Assembly (NCBI GenBank): GCA_018623995.1
Contig: JAAZUV010000001.1
Location: 1 to 51,902, forward strand
DNA length: 51,902 nucleotides
Reading direction: 5' to 3'
Source: Methanobacteriota archaeon
Lineage (GTDB): Archaea; Thermoplasmatota; Poseidoniia; Poseidoniales; Poseidoniaceae
Shown: positions 34,648-42,401 of the stretch, piece by piece
How the letters are laid out: each line of letters starts with the position of its first letter
Numbering within the stretch: position 1 is the stretch's first letter
Program-made: the position numbers and the translations under genes
The notes under the pieces: model-generated
What the model was told of the DNA's origin: nothing
Database searches by the model: none
Seen by the model: the letters and a program-made list of their open reading frames with translations, nothing else

Positions 34648-35589
34648 ATGTCAAGAGGAAGTCGAAAAATCGCAGTAATTGGTGCAGGAAACGTTGGCGC
34701 AACATGTGCTTTTGTTCTAGCAAATATGAAGATTGCAGATGTTGTTTTGTTGGATATTTACGAAGGATTTGCGAAAGGGAAAGCACTTGACATGAGTCAA
34801 AATGCGAATGTTTTGAACTACAATGGAACCATCACTGGCACGTCCAATTATGAGGATATTGCTGGTGCTGATGTCGTTGTCGTGACAAGTGGTTTCCCAC
34901 GTCAGCCCGGTATGACTCGGGAAGATTTGATTGGTAAGAACGCAGAGATTGTTGCTCAAGTTGGTGCAGGTATCCGTGATCACGCACCTGATTCAGTTGT
35001 CATTGTCGTTACAAATCCACTGGATTTGATGACCTACCACATGCAGAAAGTGACTGGTTTCCCTGCAAATCGAGTCATTGGACAAGCAGGTGTCCTTGAT
35101 AGCGCTCGAATGGCTCACTTCATTGCGTTGGAACTCAATTGCGCTGAGGAAGATGTGAGTCCAATGGTCCTTGGTGGTCATGGTGATACGATGGTTCCGC
35201 TCCCACGATACACAACTGTTGGAGGTATTCCAATTACGCAACTCATGTCACAAGATCGAATCGATGCAATCTCTGCTCGCACTGCAGGCGGTGGTGGAGA
35301 GATTGTCAAGTTGCTGGAGCGAGGTTCAGCATTCTATGCCCCTGGATCGGCAGCGGCAGTTATGGCAGAATCCGTCCTCAACAACCGACGGCGCCTCTTA
35401 CCTGCTTCATGTCTCATGACAGGACAATACGGTTTGGATGATGTTTACATCGGTGTGCCATGCATTCTGGGTTCGAATGGTGTCGAGAATATTTTTGAGT
35501 TGGAATTGACTGACGACGAACTCAATTCTCTGCAAACGTCTGGAAATTTCTACAAGTCACAACTGGTTGAAATCTTGGGATACAACTGA
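34648..35589 (+). CDS. mdh: Malate dehydrogenase (LDH-like type)
   Basis: A 313-aa NAD(P)-dependent enzyme converting malate and oxaloacetate. The Rossmann motif IAVIGAGNVGATCA is at the N terminus. The substrate loop reads SGFPRQPGMTREDL, with Arg at the position where lactate dehydrogenases carry Gln, which marks malate specificity. The catalytic His is in VLGGHGDTMVPL and the partner Asp/Arg in VLDSARM. The ATG at 34648 fits the family N terminus; an in-frame ATG 24 nt upstream is an alternative. There is no ribosome site, so leaderless translation is possible. It is divergent from the transhydrogenase operon. Its 3' end overlaps the convergent acyltransferase gene by 33 nt. Confidence 0.94.
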   Translation: MSRGSRKIAVIGAGNVGATCAFVLANMKIADVVLLDIYEGFAKGKALDMSQNANVLNYNGTITGTSNYEDIAGADVVVVTSGFPRQPGMTREDLIGKNAEIVAQVGAGIRDHAPDSVVIVVTNPLDLMTYHMQKVTGFPANRVIGQAGVLDSARMAHFIALELNCAEEDVSPMVLGGHGDTMVPLPRYTTVGGIPITQLMSQDRIDAISARTAGGGGEIVKLLERGSAFYAPGSAAAVMAESVLNNRRRLLPASCLMTGQYGLDDVYIGVPCILGSNGVENIFELELTDDELNSLQTSGNFYKSQLVEILGYN

Positions 35590-36870
35590 TTTCATTTGTT
35601 TCGTATTCTTGATCCCAAACAAGTAACGCGTGACAACAGTACGTCGCACTGCTTCAAAGATAATCCAACAACCGGCTGTAACAAAAATGCAGCTGAGTAC
35701 GACTGCAGGAATTCCGGTGAAGCCAAATTCTTTTGCAAGACTCAGTCCAGCAAATGTGAGTGGCATATGGACGATGTAGAATGGGTACACGCCCTGATTG
35801 AGATAAGCAAGGGATGCACTGTTCTTGTTGAGAAGATGGGCTCCCCATGCAAAAACTGTGAGACACCAGAACCATGCGTGAAAACTGTGGATGAAGCAAC
35901 TAAGAATGGTCATCTGATTATGGAGAATATTGTTCTCAATCCAACCACCGTCCATGTAAGGAATTCCATCCTCATGCTGTTGAAGTCGAATGAGGACAAA
36001 TGCAATGGTTAGTACCACGGTGAGAATGGTTATGATATTCCTATTTGAACTCAGGAAATCGTAATACAGTTCTCTCGAAACAATGCATATGTATCCAAAA
36101 ATGAAGAACACAAGATACCATATCCATTCGTAACCAATGCCAATGAAGCCTGGAAACCATGGCTTGAATACCAATTCTGTCAGGGTAAGCAACATTGGGA
36201 ACAAAACGAAGATTCCGAATCCTCCTTTCAGAGTAAATGCTGAGCGAAACAAACGTGCAAGTTTTCCATCAGAATTCTTCTGTACCATGTGGAAGATGGG
36301 AATGCATAATACGGAGTAGAGAAAGAGATTCCAAAGAAACCACAAGTGGCCTAATGCTATAATTTTTCCAAACAATGGTACCCAAAAAAGGAACGAGGTA
36401 AACAGAACATGCACGAAGAAGGCTACGAGCGTATCAACAAATGAATTCCCCTCAAGATCAACACCTCCCGTGATGATTCCGCCAACGAATCCAACTGTCC
36501 ACATTCCAAAGAACATTGGTACGAGCAATCTTTGAAGCCGTTCGAGCAAGAAGGTTTTCCAACTTCTTCGCTTGAATGCGAAGGCAGTACCCATCCCTGA
36601 AATCATGAAGAGAGCGGCTAACCTCCATTGATGCATCCAGTGAAGAAACATGCTGGTTGGATCGACGGAATCGTATGTGTAATCGTTCCCTTCTTTAGCC
36701 ACTTCTATTCGGTCGTCTGGATCATCTGAGACATTCGGATTGATTTCTTCACCATAAGTTGACCAATATACACCAATTGCTACGTGGAACGGGATAAGTA
36801 ACCCAAAGAGAATCACGCGCAACCAATCGATATCGTATCGACGTTCTGGCTTTTCAGCAAGATTCTCCAC
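35557..36870 (-). CDS. Acyltransferase 3 family membrane protein
   Basis: A 437-aa integral membrane protein with about ten to eleven hydrophobic segments. It begins YDIDWLRVILFGLLIPFHVAIGVYW, the characteristic first helix of acyltransferase 3 proteins (R-x-x-x-x-x-D-x-x-R and the H in the LxxFHV stretch). HQWRLAALFMISGMGTAFAF and LLERLQRLLVPMFFG follow the family order. Members transfer acetyl, succinyl or other acyl groups onto extracytoplasmic sugars and lipids. The substrate here is unknown, but surface glycans or lipids are likely. The start codon is GTG. It overlaps the malate dehydrogenase 3' end and lies about 30 nt downstream of ygfZ on the same strand. Confidence 0.85.
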   Translation of the reverse strand: MENLAEKPERRYDIDWLRVILFGLLIPFHVAIGVYWSTYGEEINPNVSDDPDDRIEVAKEGNDYTYDSVDPTSMFLHWMHQWRLAALFMISGMGTAFAFKRRSWKTFLLERLQRLLVPMFFGMWTVGFVGGIITGGVDLEGNSFVDTLVAFFVHVLFTSFLFWVPLFGKIIALGHLWFLWNLFLYSVLCIPIFHMVQKNSDGKLARLFRSAFTLKGGFGIFVLFPMLLTLTELVFKPWFPGFIGIGYEWIWYLVFFIFGYICIVSRELYYDFLSSNRNIITILTVVLTIAFVLIRLQQHEDGIPYMDGGWIENNILHNQMTILSCFIHSFHAWFWCLTVFAWGAHLLNKNSASLAYLNQGVYPFYIVHMPLTFAGLSLAKEFGFTGIPAVVLSCIFVTAGCWIIFEAVRRTVVTRYLFGIKNTKQMKSVVSQDFNQL

Positions 36871-36900
36871 GCTGCTTCGAAGGTTGCTGATGTTATATTG

Positions 36901-37557
36901 TTATGGGGGCATTCGGCGAATGGCAAGCGCATATTCAGAACCGACGCTCGTAGCATCTTTAGCGTCGATTGGAACTTGTACAAGCTGCTTACCCATCTTG
37001 CCCCGGCTTCTCATTCGTGTGAGAATTTCCTGTCCAATATAGCAACCTTTGGACTGATGGACAAGATGTTCCAAGCCACAATTGAATGGATGCATATCTT
37101 CAGTGATTTCATGTCCCTGGTATGGAATCATGTTCTTCGATCTGTACTCTGTAAATTGATCGAGAGTCATCGATTCATTCAATGAATTTTTGATCGATGT
37201 GACGAGTATCCAACCCAAGAATGAGCGGGTCACGGTTATACCATGTTCTCCCGGATAGTCTTCAGTACTCAAGTAAGCATTGTTGAGGGTGGTTACATCC
37301 CGAATTGTGACGTTTTGTTGCAGTATTCTAGGTTGGAGGTGGGCGAGAACTTTGTCTTTGTACGGCCCATAGCCGACGACGGCAAGATTGTCTCCAACTT
37401 CTATGACATCAACGACATCAATGATTTTTGCACTCGTTGTCGTAAATACAGTACTACAGGACGAATCAATCTTGTTTGTGGACAGGCCGTCAAGGAATGT
37501 GTATCGATCTTGACCCGAAATGAGCAAAACGTATGCATCAAGTTTGATGATGCCCAT
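36901..37557 (-). CDS. ygfZ: YgfZ/GcvT-like folate-binding Fe-S cluster maintenance protein
   Basis: A 218-aa protein of the aminomethyltransferase-like COG0354 group. The family signature K-G-C-(Y/F)-x-G-Q-E is intact at residues 170-177 (KGCYIGQEILTRMRSRGK); its Cys is the conserved Cys228-type residue of E. coli YgfZ. The N terminus YVLLISGQDRYTFLDGLSTN matches the GcvT-type start (RG.D...FL.G..T.D). YgfZ supports Fe-S enzymes such as MiaB in a folate-dependent manner. It is shorter than E. coli YgfZ (326 aa), lacking part of the C-terminal domain. The ribosome site TGAGGA contains the stop codon of the upstream iscA-type gene, so the two Fe-S genes are coupled. Confidence 0.87.
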   Translation of the reverse strand: MGIIKLDAYVLLISGQDRYTFLDGLSTNKIDSSCSTVFTTTSAKIIDVVDVIEVGDNLAVVGYGPYKDKVLAHLQPRILQQNVTIRDVTTLNNAYLSTEDYPGEHGITVTRSFLGWILVTSIKNSLNESMTLDQFTEYRSKNMIPYQGHEITEDMHPFNCGLEHLVHQSKGCYIGQEILTRMRSRGKMGKQLVQVPIDAKDATSVGSEYALAIRRMPP

Positions 37558-37566
37558 GGTTGTTCC

Positions 37567-37947
37567 TCAAGCAAAGGATTCGCCACAACCACATGAACTT
37601 GAGGCGTTCGGGTTGTTGATTTTGAACCCGCCGCCCATGAGTCGGTCGACATAATCAACTTCAATTCCGTCGAGAAGATGCGATGAAGCGTTAGGAACGA
37701 GCACTCTGAACCCTGAGACTTCAAGTTCTTGGCAGTCGATATCGGTTGATTCGACAATCTGTAGGTCGTACATGTAACCTGAGCAGCCACCCGAAAGGAC
37801 ACCGACCAATAAAGCGTGACTTCGATCATCACCAAAGGCGTCGTTAAGCATTTCAATTGCCTTTTCTGTTAATGTCAATGAAACATCAACAACCTTCGGT
37901 TGGATGATTTCAATTGTTGGCGCAGTTTCACACGTTCCACAGTCCAT
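37567..37947 (-). CDS. erpA: A-type iron-sulfur carrier protein (IscA/ErpA/HesB family)
   Basis: A 126-aa protein that carries Fe-S clusters or iron to client enzymes. The HesB-like domain begins SLTLTEKAIEMLND, and the three cluster-ligating cysteines are present: Cys55 in SGGCSGYMYD and Cys119 and Cys121 in SSCGCGESF. GGGFKINNPNA matches the family segment before the CGC motif. An extra short N-terminal extension has a CxxC pair (Cys3, Cys6), which bacterial ErpA lacks. The ATG at 37947 follows GGGGTAAAC, a good ribosome site; a TTG 15 nt upstream is less likely. It is coupled to ygfZ downstream, a functional partner in Fe-S maturation. Confidence 0.92.
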   Translation of the reverse strand: MDCGTCETAPTIEIIQPKVVDVSLTLTEKAIEMLNDAFGDDRSHALLVGVLSGGCSGYMYDLQIVESTDIDCQELEVSGFRVLVPNASSHLLDGIEVDYVDRLMGGGFKINNPNASSSCGCGESFA

Positions 37948-37988
37948 GTTTACCCCAACCAACGGTCCATTATGAATCTGACTTCGTT

Positions 37989-40301
37989 TTATCGACGCAT
38001 GAGTTTCTTCTTGCGTTCTTTCTCAAGAATGGTGCAACGACGGATTTGTTCCTTTGCTCGTTTTACTTCTTCATCCGAAAGACCACGTGGAATCGATTGC
38101 TCGTAACACTTGATCGCATCGGGGAATCGTTCCATTTCAGCGTATGCAGTTCCCATGTTGTAGAGGGTTTGTCCTCTTACGTTGGAAGGATCAATCATCA
38201 TCGCTTTGTGATATGATTCTACACAGGCCGGGTACTCTTCCAAAAAGTAGTAAGCGTTTCCTCGTCCATTGAGAATTCGTATAACCATCTGGTTATCATG
38301 TGCAAATGATGGTAGTGCTCTATCGAACGATGAGAGAGCCTCTCGATATTTTCCATCTTCCATTAGTTGGATGCCTTGGTTGTACCAAGATATATCTTGA
38401 TTGGCTACTGAACTTGAATTGGCCGATACAATTGGATTCATTTGAACCATAGCTGTGGCATCAAGGGCAGCTTTCGCAAGGTCAACCTCAACATTGACCT
38501 CTTCAGCAACTGATCTGCTGACAGGTTCAACGGGAGTGAGAAGAAGATCGTTTGCTGCACTCGTCGCTTGTCCTTCAACAACAGTCGGCTGCTCAATTGG
38601 TTGTGCTTGTATTGGTTCTGCAACCATCGCTGGTGGTTCTGGTGCAAAAGGAGGAGGCGTAGCTGTTGGCGGTGGAGGAGGCGTTTCAAACTGCTGTTGA
38701 GGTATCGTTTCAAACTCTGATTGAGGTGGTGATTCCAAATCACGAGCTTTCGTGTGACAACGCTGAGCTGTTTCTAGATCTCCAGCTGCTTCAAGGGACT
38801 TTGCGAGTCCTCTCCACAGAGATGGATTCTCTTTGTCATGTTGGATGAGCTCTTTCCAGACTGTTACTGCTTCAATGTTTTCTCCCTTGAGGGTAAGTGC
38901 TCGTGCTCGGTCAACAGAAGCGCCTGGGCTGAGTAAATCCAAAGCATACTGCGCAAGTTGGGGCGCCTCAGGCATCGTTGGAGGAATGCCGGTGATGTAT
39001 TCGAGAACCTCGACTTCGGTCTCTCCGCATTGAAGAAGGGCTTGGATGATTTCGTTTCGAAGTTCGGGATCGTCTTGGTGCTCAAGAATTTGCATTCCCT
39101 GTGACAAAACGGTTCCTACATCATTTTCTGCTTTTGCAAAGTCAATCAATTTCCGACGTGCTTTAATGTGACGTACGTCAAGTTCAACGGTCTTTTCGAA
39201 TGCTTCCTTGGCACCGGTTTGATTCTCATTCCGTGCATAGAGGCTACCAAGATTGTACCATCCCGATGCAACTGTTTCATCGAGTTTTGTTGCATGTTCC
39301 AGTGCAGCAATGGCGTGGGTGTCAAGTTCCATTCGAGCCATCGCTCCACCAGCAATACGCCATGCACCAGCGTGTTGCGCCCCAATGGTTTTCAGATGTG
39401 GTTTTAAGAGTGCGAGGGCTTTCTTTGGCTCACCTTGACGAATGAGTTCAGTCGCTTCATCCGTAAGCCTATCCAGATTGATTTCTTCTGCTGCTGGACG
39501 TTCTAGAATCTCTGCTTCGATGGTTTCCTCGATTTGTTCCTCTACAATTTGTGTTGCTGCTACGATTCCAGCGGCGCTCTTGAGCTCCTCTTTGTCGAGA
39601 TGGCCATCACCATCAAGATCGTGATGTGCGGCTTCTGCGAGAATGGCTTCTGCATCTTCAATGCCCGTTTCTTCCATAACAACGTTGAGCGTTGATTCTT
39701 GGTGGGTTGCCTTTGTAACAGTTGTTTCAATTTCATCTGGTACTTCCTCAACAGGTGCGCTTTTTGTCCGATTGAGTACATCGGTAAGGCTTGGATGTCC
39801 AGGGAAGAATTCGAGACCTCGTCTTGCCATTGCTGCTGCACCTGCATCGTCACCGATTCGATCGAGCAATATTGCCAAATTTGCTGTTGCTGGAGCATGG
39901 TCTGGATTGAGGTCGAGACAAATTTGGAATGCCTGCCGTGCACCACGAGCATCCTGTTGTGCTTCGAGAAGGACACCACGGTTGAACCATGCCATATCAC
40001 TTGATGGATCCAAAGCAATTGCTTTATTGAACGCAACAAGTGCTTCTTGCGGTGCATTTGACCGTGATTTGTATTCTCCTTCCTCGATGAGTGACTGAAC
40101 TTGCTCCTCTACCGTTAATTCCTCATCGGAGGGGGTATCTCTTGGCGATTCGTCTTCTGCTTCTGCTTCCATTTCTGCTGGTGTTTCTGGTTCAGGTTCA
40201 GCATCATCAGAATGGACCATAGAACCGAGTCCTGCTGAGCGCAAAGCATCCGCCATGTCGTTCATCAATGCATTTGACATCTCATCGTCCTCAGCACGCA
40301 T
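37989..40301 (-). CDS. TPR-repeat protein with an embedded EF-hand
   Basis: A 770-aa soluble protein made mainly of tetratricopeptide repeats. There is an N-terminal block near residues 85-190 (for example ALDPSSDMAWFNRGVLLEAQ, DLNPDHAPATANLAILLDRIG), a middle block around 280-430 and a C-terminal block (HKAMMIDPSNVRGQTLYNMG). Around residue 225 lies DLDGDGHLDKEEL, a complete EF-hand loop with D at 1, 3, 5 and E at 12, so calcium could modulate the protein. A Pro/Gln-rich low-complexity linker precedes the last block. It is probably a scaffold for protein interactions. The start at 40301 is approximate: ATGs at 40301 and 40280 are both plausible, and the frame extends to 40361. It is divergent from the flavin reductase. 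Confidence 0.83.
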   Translation of the reverse strand: MRAEDDEMSNALMNDMADALRSAGLGSMVHSDDAEPEPETPAEMEAEAEDESPRDTPSDEELTVEEQVQSLIEEGEYKSRSNAPQEALVAFNKAIALDPSSDMAWFNRGVLLEAQQDARGARQAFQICLDLNPDHAPATANLAILLDRIGDDAGAAAMARRGLEFFPGHPSLTDVLNRTKSAPVEEVPDEIETTVTKATHQESTLNVVMEETGIEDAEAILAEAAHHDLDGDGHLDKEELKSAAGIVAATQIVEEQIEETIEAEILERPAAEEINLDRLTDEATELIRQGEPKKALALLKPHLKTIGAQHAGAWRIAGGAMARMELDTHAIAALEHATKLDETVASGWYNLGSLYARNENQTGAKEAFEKTVELDVRHIKARRKLIDFAKAENDVGTVLSQGMQILEHQDDPELRNEIIQALLQCGETEVEVLEYITGIPPTMPEAPQLAQYALDLLSPGASVDRARALTLKGENIEAVTVWKELIQHDKENPSLWRGLAKSLEAAGDLETAQRCHTKARDLESPPQSEFETIPQQQFETPPPPPTATPPPFAPEPPAMVAEPIQAQPIEQPTVVEGQATSAANDLLLTPVEPVSRSVAEEVNVEVDLAKAALDATAMVQMNPIVSANSSSVANQDISWYNQGIQLMEDGKYREALSSFDRALPSFAHDNQMVIRILNGRGNAYYFLEEYPACVESYHKAMMIDPSNVRGQTLYNMGTAYAEMERFPDAIKCYEQSIPRGLSDEEVKRAKEQIRRCTILEKERKKKLMRR

Positions 40302-40404
40302 AGGCTTGTCCCGTTCTTTGGCAAGACTGTTATGGTATAAGCATAGTTGCTTCATGGCCAAGAAAAATCAATGGATTCATCTATTGCCTGTACTTCGAAA
40401 AGAC

Positions 40405-40956
40405 ATGGCGGACACCCCTCTCAAAATCATGGGCCTTTCTGGTTCAATTGGACGACACTCAAAGAACGGTATGCTGGTTGACTTAGCCTTGAAAAAAGCT
40501 GCAGAGATGGGAGCAGAAACTCATTTTTGGGATTTGCAGGAGAAACCATTGCCACTGGTAGGCGAAGAGGGATGTTGGTCAAATCCAATCGTCAAGGAAT
40601 TTCAGGAAATGGCTTCTTCATGTGATGCATTCCTTGTCTCCTCGCCAGAATACCACGGAACAATGTCTGGTGTGATGAAGAATACCTTTGACTGGGTTTA
40701 CGACCAACATGTTGGTGGAAAAGTGTTCGGCTTGATGTCAACGCTCGGAGGCATGTCCAATTCAAATACGCTCAACCATATGCGCATCATGCTACGTTGG
40801 CTTCATGCAAATCCTGTCTCTCAACAACTTGCGGTTGGGCATGTGAAAGAAGCATTCGGCGAAGATGGAGCATTGGTTGATTCTGATGTGGATCAAAGGC
40901 TTCAGTCTCTTGTTGAATCGGTCATGAAGACGGCTACAATGTATCGCGATTCGTGA
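40405..40956 (+). CDS. NADPH-dependent FMN reductase family protein
   Basis: A 183-aa flavodoxin-like protein. The phosphate-binding loop GLSGSIGRHSKNG opens the chain, and the flavin-contacting motif SPEYHGTMSGVMKNTFDWV (about residues 75-93) is diagnostic of the NAD(P)H-dependent FMN reductase/azoreductase family. Such enzymes reduce free or bound flavin, quinones or azo compounds. The physiological substrate is not evident. The ATG at 40405 is chosen because the family begins a few residues before the GSxGxxS loop; an ATG at 40354 in the same frame is possible. The next gene begins 4 nt after the stop, so the pair is probably co-transcribed. Confidence 0.87.
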   Translation: MADTPLKIMGLSGSIGRHSKNGMLVDLALKKAAEMGAETHFWDLQEKPLPLVGEEGCWSNPIVKEFQEMASSCDAFLVSSPEYHGTMSGVMKNTFDWVYDQHVGGKVFGLMSTLGGMSNSNTLNHMRIMLRWLHANPVSQQLAVGHVKEAFGEDGALVDSDVDQRLQSLVESVMKTATMYRDS

Positions 40957-40960
40957 TGAT

Positions 40961-41707
40961 ATGAACAGCAATCGTCCCTCTTTTGAGGATACGTTCGGAG
41001 GCACGTATCTTCTCGTTGAACCAGGTTCGTTTAACCTCGGTGATGAGGTGGGATCTGGACACCCAAACGAGCAACCGATTGTCTCAGTTGAAGTTTCAGA
41101 ACCATTTTTCTTAGGAGTTCGTCCAGTAACCCAAGCCCACTGGACCGCAGTTATGAACAACAATCCTTCAAAATTTCAAGATGGTTGGAGCGCAGGTCTT
41201 AGGCCTGTTGAAAGGGTCTCATTTGACGATGTCCACGTCTTCCTAAAAAGGCTCAACAATGAACAAGAAGAGTACATTGGGTTCAAAGGATATTGGAGAC
41301 TTCCATCTGAAACCGAGTGGGAATATGTTGCGAAAGCAGGTACCAAATCGCGATGGTCTTTTGGCAACAAAGATTCAGAACTTGACGCCCATGGATGGCA
41401 TGCTGGGAACAGTGGTGCTACAACCAGAGAAGTGGGCTCGAAGAAAGCAAATCCATGGGGCTTCTTCGATATGCATGGTCTTGTCCATGAGATGACGAGC
41501 GATGCATGGCAACCATCGCACGAAGGTCGTCATCAACAGCAAAATCCCGTTGGTTCAGTTAACGAACATTACGTAGCGAAAGGCGGTTCATGGTTCACAG
41601 AATCAGATTCAACCCGATCGTCATCTCGACGTAAAGTTCACCGAAAAGACCGCAAAGATGGCATCGGTCTGCGCCTTGTTTGGGAGCCATCTGAACCTGT
41701 TGCTTAG
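40961..41707 (+). CDS. Formylglycine-generating enzyme-like (SUMF1) domain protein
   Basis: A 248-aa single-domain protein of the FGE-sulfatase family. Family landmarks are FNLGDEVGSGHPNEQPIVSV, a FFLGVRPVTQAHWTAVM strand and helix, PVERVSFDDVHVFLKRL, WRLPSETEWEYVAKAG and NPWGFFDMHGLVHEMTSD. The C-terminal KGGSWFTESDSTRSSSRR matches the RGGSW...CR.A.R region, but the cysteines that bind copper and oxidise the substrate Cys in true FGE are serines here. It is therefore unlikely to make formylglycine. It may be an EgtB-, PvdO- or lectin-like family member. GTGAT precedes the ATG. It follows the flavin reductase and overlaps the convergent PqqD-like gene by 4 nt. Confidence 0.83.
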   Translation: MNSNRPSFEDTFGGTYLLVEPGSFNLGDEVGSGHPNEQPIVSVEVSEPFFLGVRPVTQAHWTAVMNNNPSKFQDGWSAGLRPVERVSFDDVHVFLKRLNNEQEEYIGFKGYWRLPSETEWEYVAKAGTKSRWSFGNKDSELDAHGWHAGNSGATTREVGSKKANPWGFFDMHGLVHEMTSDAWQPSHEGRHQQQNPVGSVNEHYVAKGGSWFTESDSTRSSSRRKVHRKDRKDGIGLRLVWEPSEPVA

Positions 41708-42198
41708 TCCCCGTTCCGGATTACTGTATCCATTTCAAAATCAGGGTCATCCACAAGTGTTTGACCCATTGGAATTTTTCCGGGTCGTGTGTCCCAATCA
41801 ATTTCCTCAATACGATCGACAAATCGCATGACATTCAATCCGATAAAGACCTGAATGCCTGCATGTGTCCTGTGAACAACGGGTGATACGTCTTCATGGA
41901 ATGTTGCATTCATGTGTTCACAAACCTCTGCAAACGTTCGTCGGCCGTTGCACAATTCCCACAACACGCTGTTTTTGTCCAATAGAGGACGTCGAAGTTC
42001 ATGTGGTGCTCTCATGAGTTTAGCAAACACTCGTTCAATGCGACCAAATTTTTTCTCAAAACGAAGGACTATGCGTTTACCTGTACAACCTTCAACATCA
42101 GGATGAGGTCCCGAATCTCCTGTTCGACACCACCAAACTGGAAGCCGAACCGGAATTTTATCTGCCAATGGGTGTTGGTCTAGATCGCTTAATTCCAT
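41704..42198 (-). CDS. PqqD-like peptide-recognition domain protein
   Basis: A 164-aa protein. The segment KNSVLWELCNGRRTFAEVCE with following helices (residues about 82-130) matches the PqqD fold, in which LWELL.G.RT..EI is the signature. PqqD-type domains (RREs) bind leader peptides for RiPP-modifying enzymes, but stand-alone copies also occur outside RiPP loci. The N-terminal half has VRLPVWWCRTGDSGPH and a basic stretch ending in EKKFGRIERVFAKLMRAP, unlike bare PqqD. The start at 42198 follows TGAGGGA, which includes the stop codon of the 57-aa membrane protein gene; the frame extends 10 codons further. No radical SAM partner or obvious precursor peptide is adjacent. Confidence 0.75.
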   Translation of the reverse strand: MELSDLDQHPLADKIPVRLPVWWCRTGDSGPHPDVEGCTGKRIVLRFEKKFGRIERVFAKLMRAPHELRRPLLDKNSVLWELCNGRRTFAEVCEHMNATFHEDVSPVVHRTHAGIQVFIGLNVMRFVDRIEEIDWDTRPGKIPMGQTLVDDPDFEMDTVIRNGD

Positions 42199-42206
42199 AC
42201 AATCCC

Positions 42207-42380
42207 TCAGAAATCTGTCCAGGTCCAAATGACGAGACTGAGCATAGAAACGACACCAATCAAGGCAGAAATCCGAACCAACTCCTGACGTTTACTGAAT
42301 TTGTCAAGGTACCACGTTAACATTCCAAAAAATGCGACAGCAACCCAAAGGAAATACCAGATAGGATTGTCCTTGGCCAT
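42207..42380 (-). CDS. 57-aa two-helix membrane protein
   Basis: A small gene between the PqqD-like protein and the giant surface protein. It starts MAKDNPIWYFLWVAVAF and ends LSLVIWTWTDF. There are two hydrophobic helices (about residues 7-25 and 38-54) flanking a charged turn LDKFSKRQE, so it is a hairpin-type membrane protein. Support comes from a clean ATG, a plausible position 20 nt after the stop of the upstream surface-protein gene, and a stop codon that forms the Shine-Dalgarno of the PqqD-like gene (TGAGGGA). The function is unknown; it could be an accessory subunit of a membrane complex with its neighbours. Confidence 0.7.
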   Translation of the reverse strand: MAKDNPIWYFLWVAVAFFGMLTWYLDKFSKRQELVRISALIGVVSMLSLVIWTWTDF

Positions 42381-42401
42381 GTTGTCCCATCTCTAACCCC
42401 A

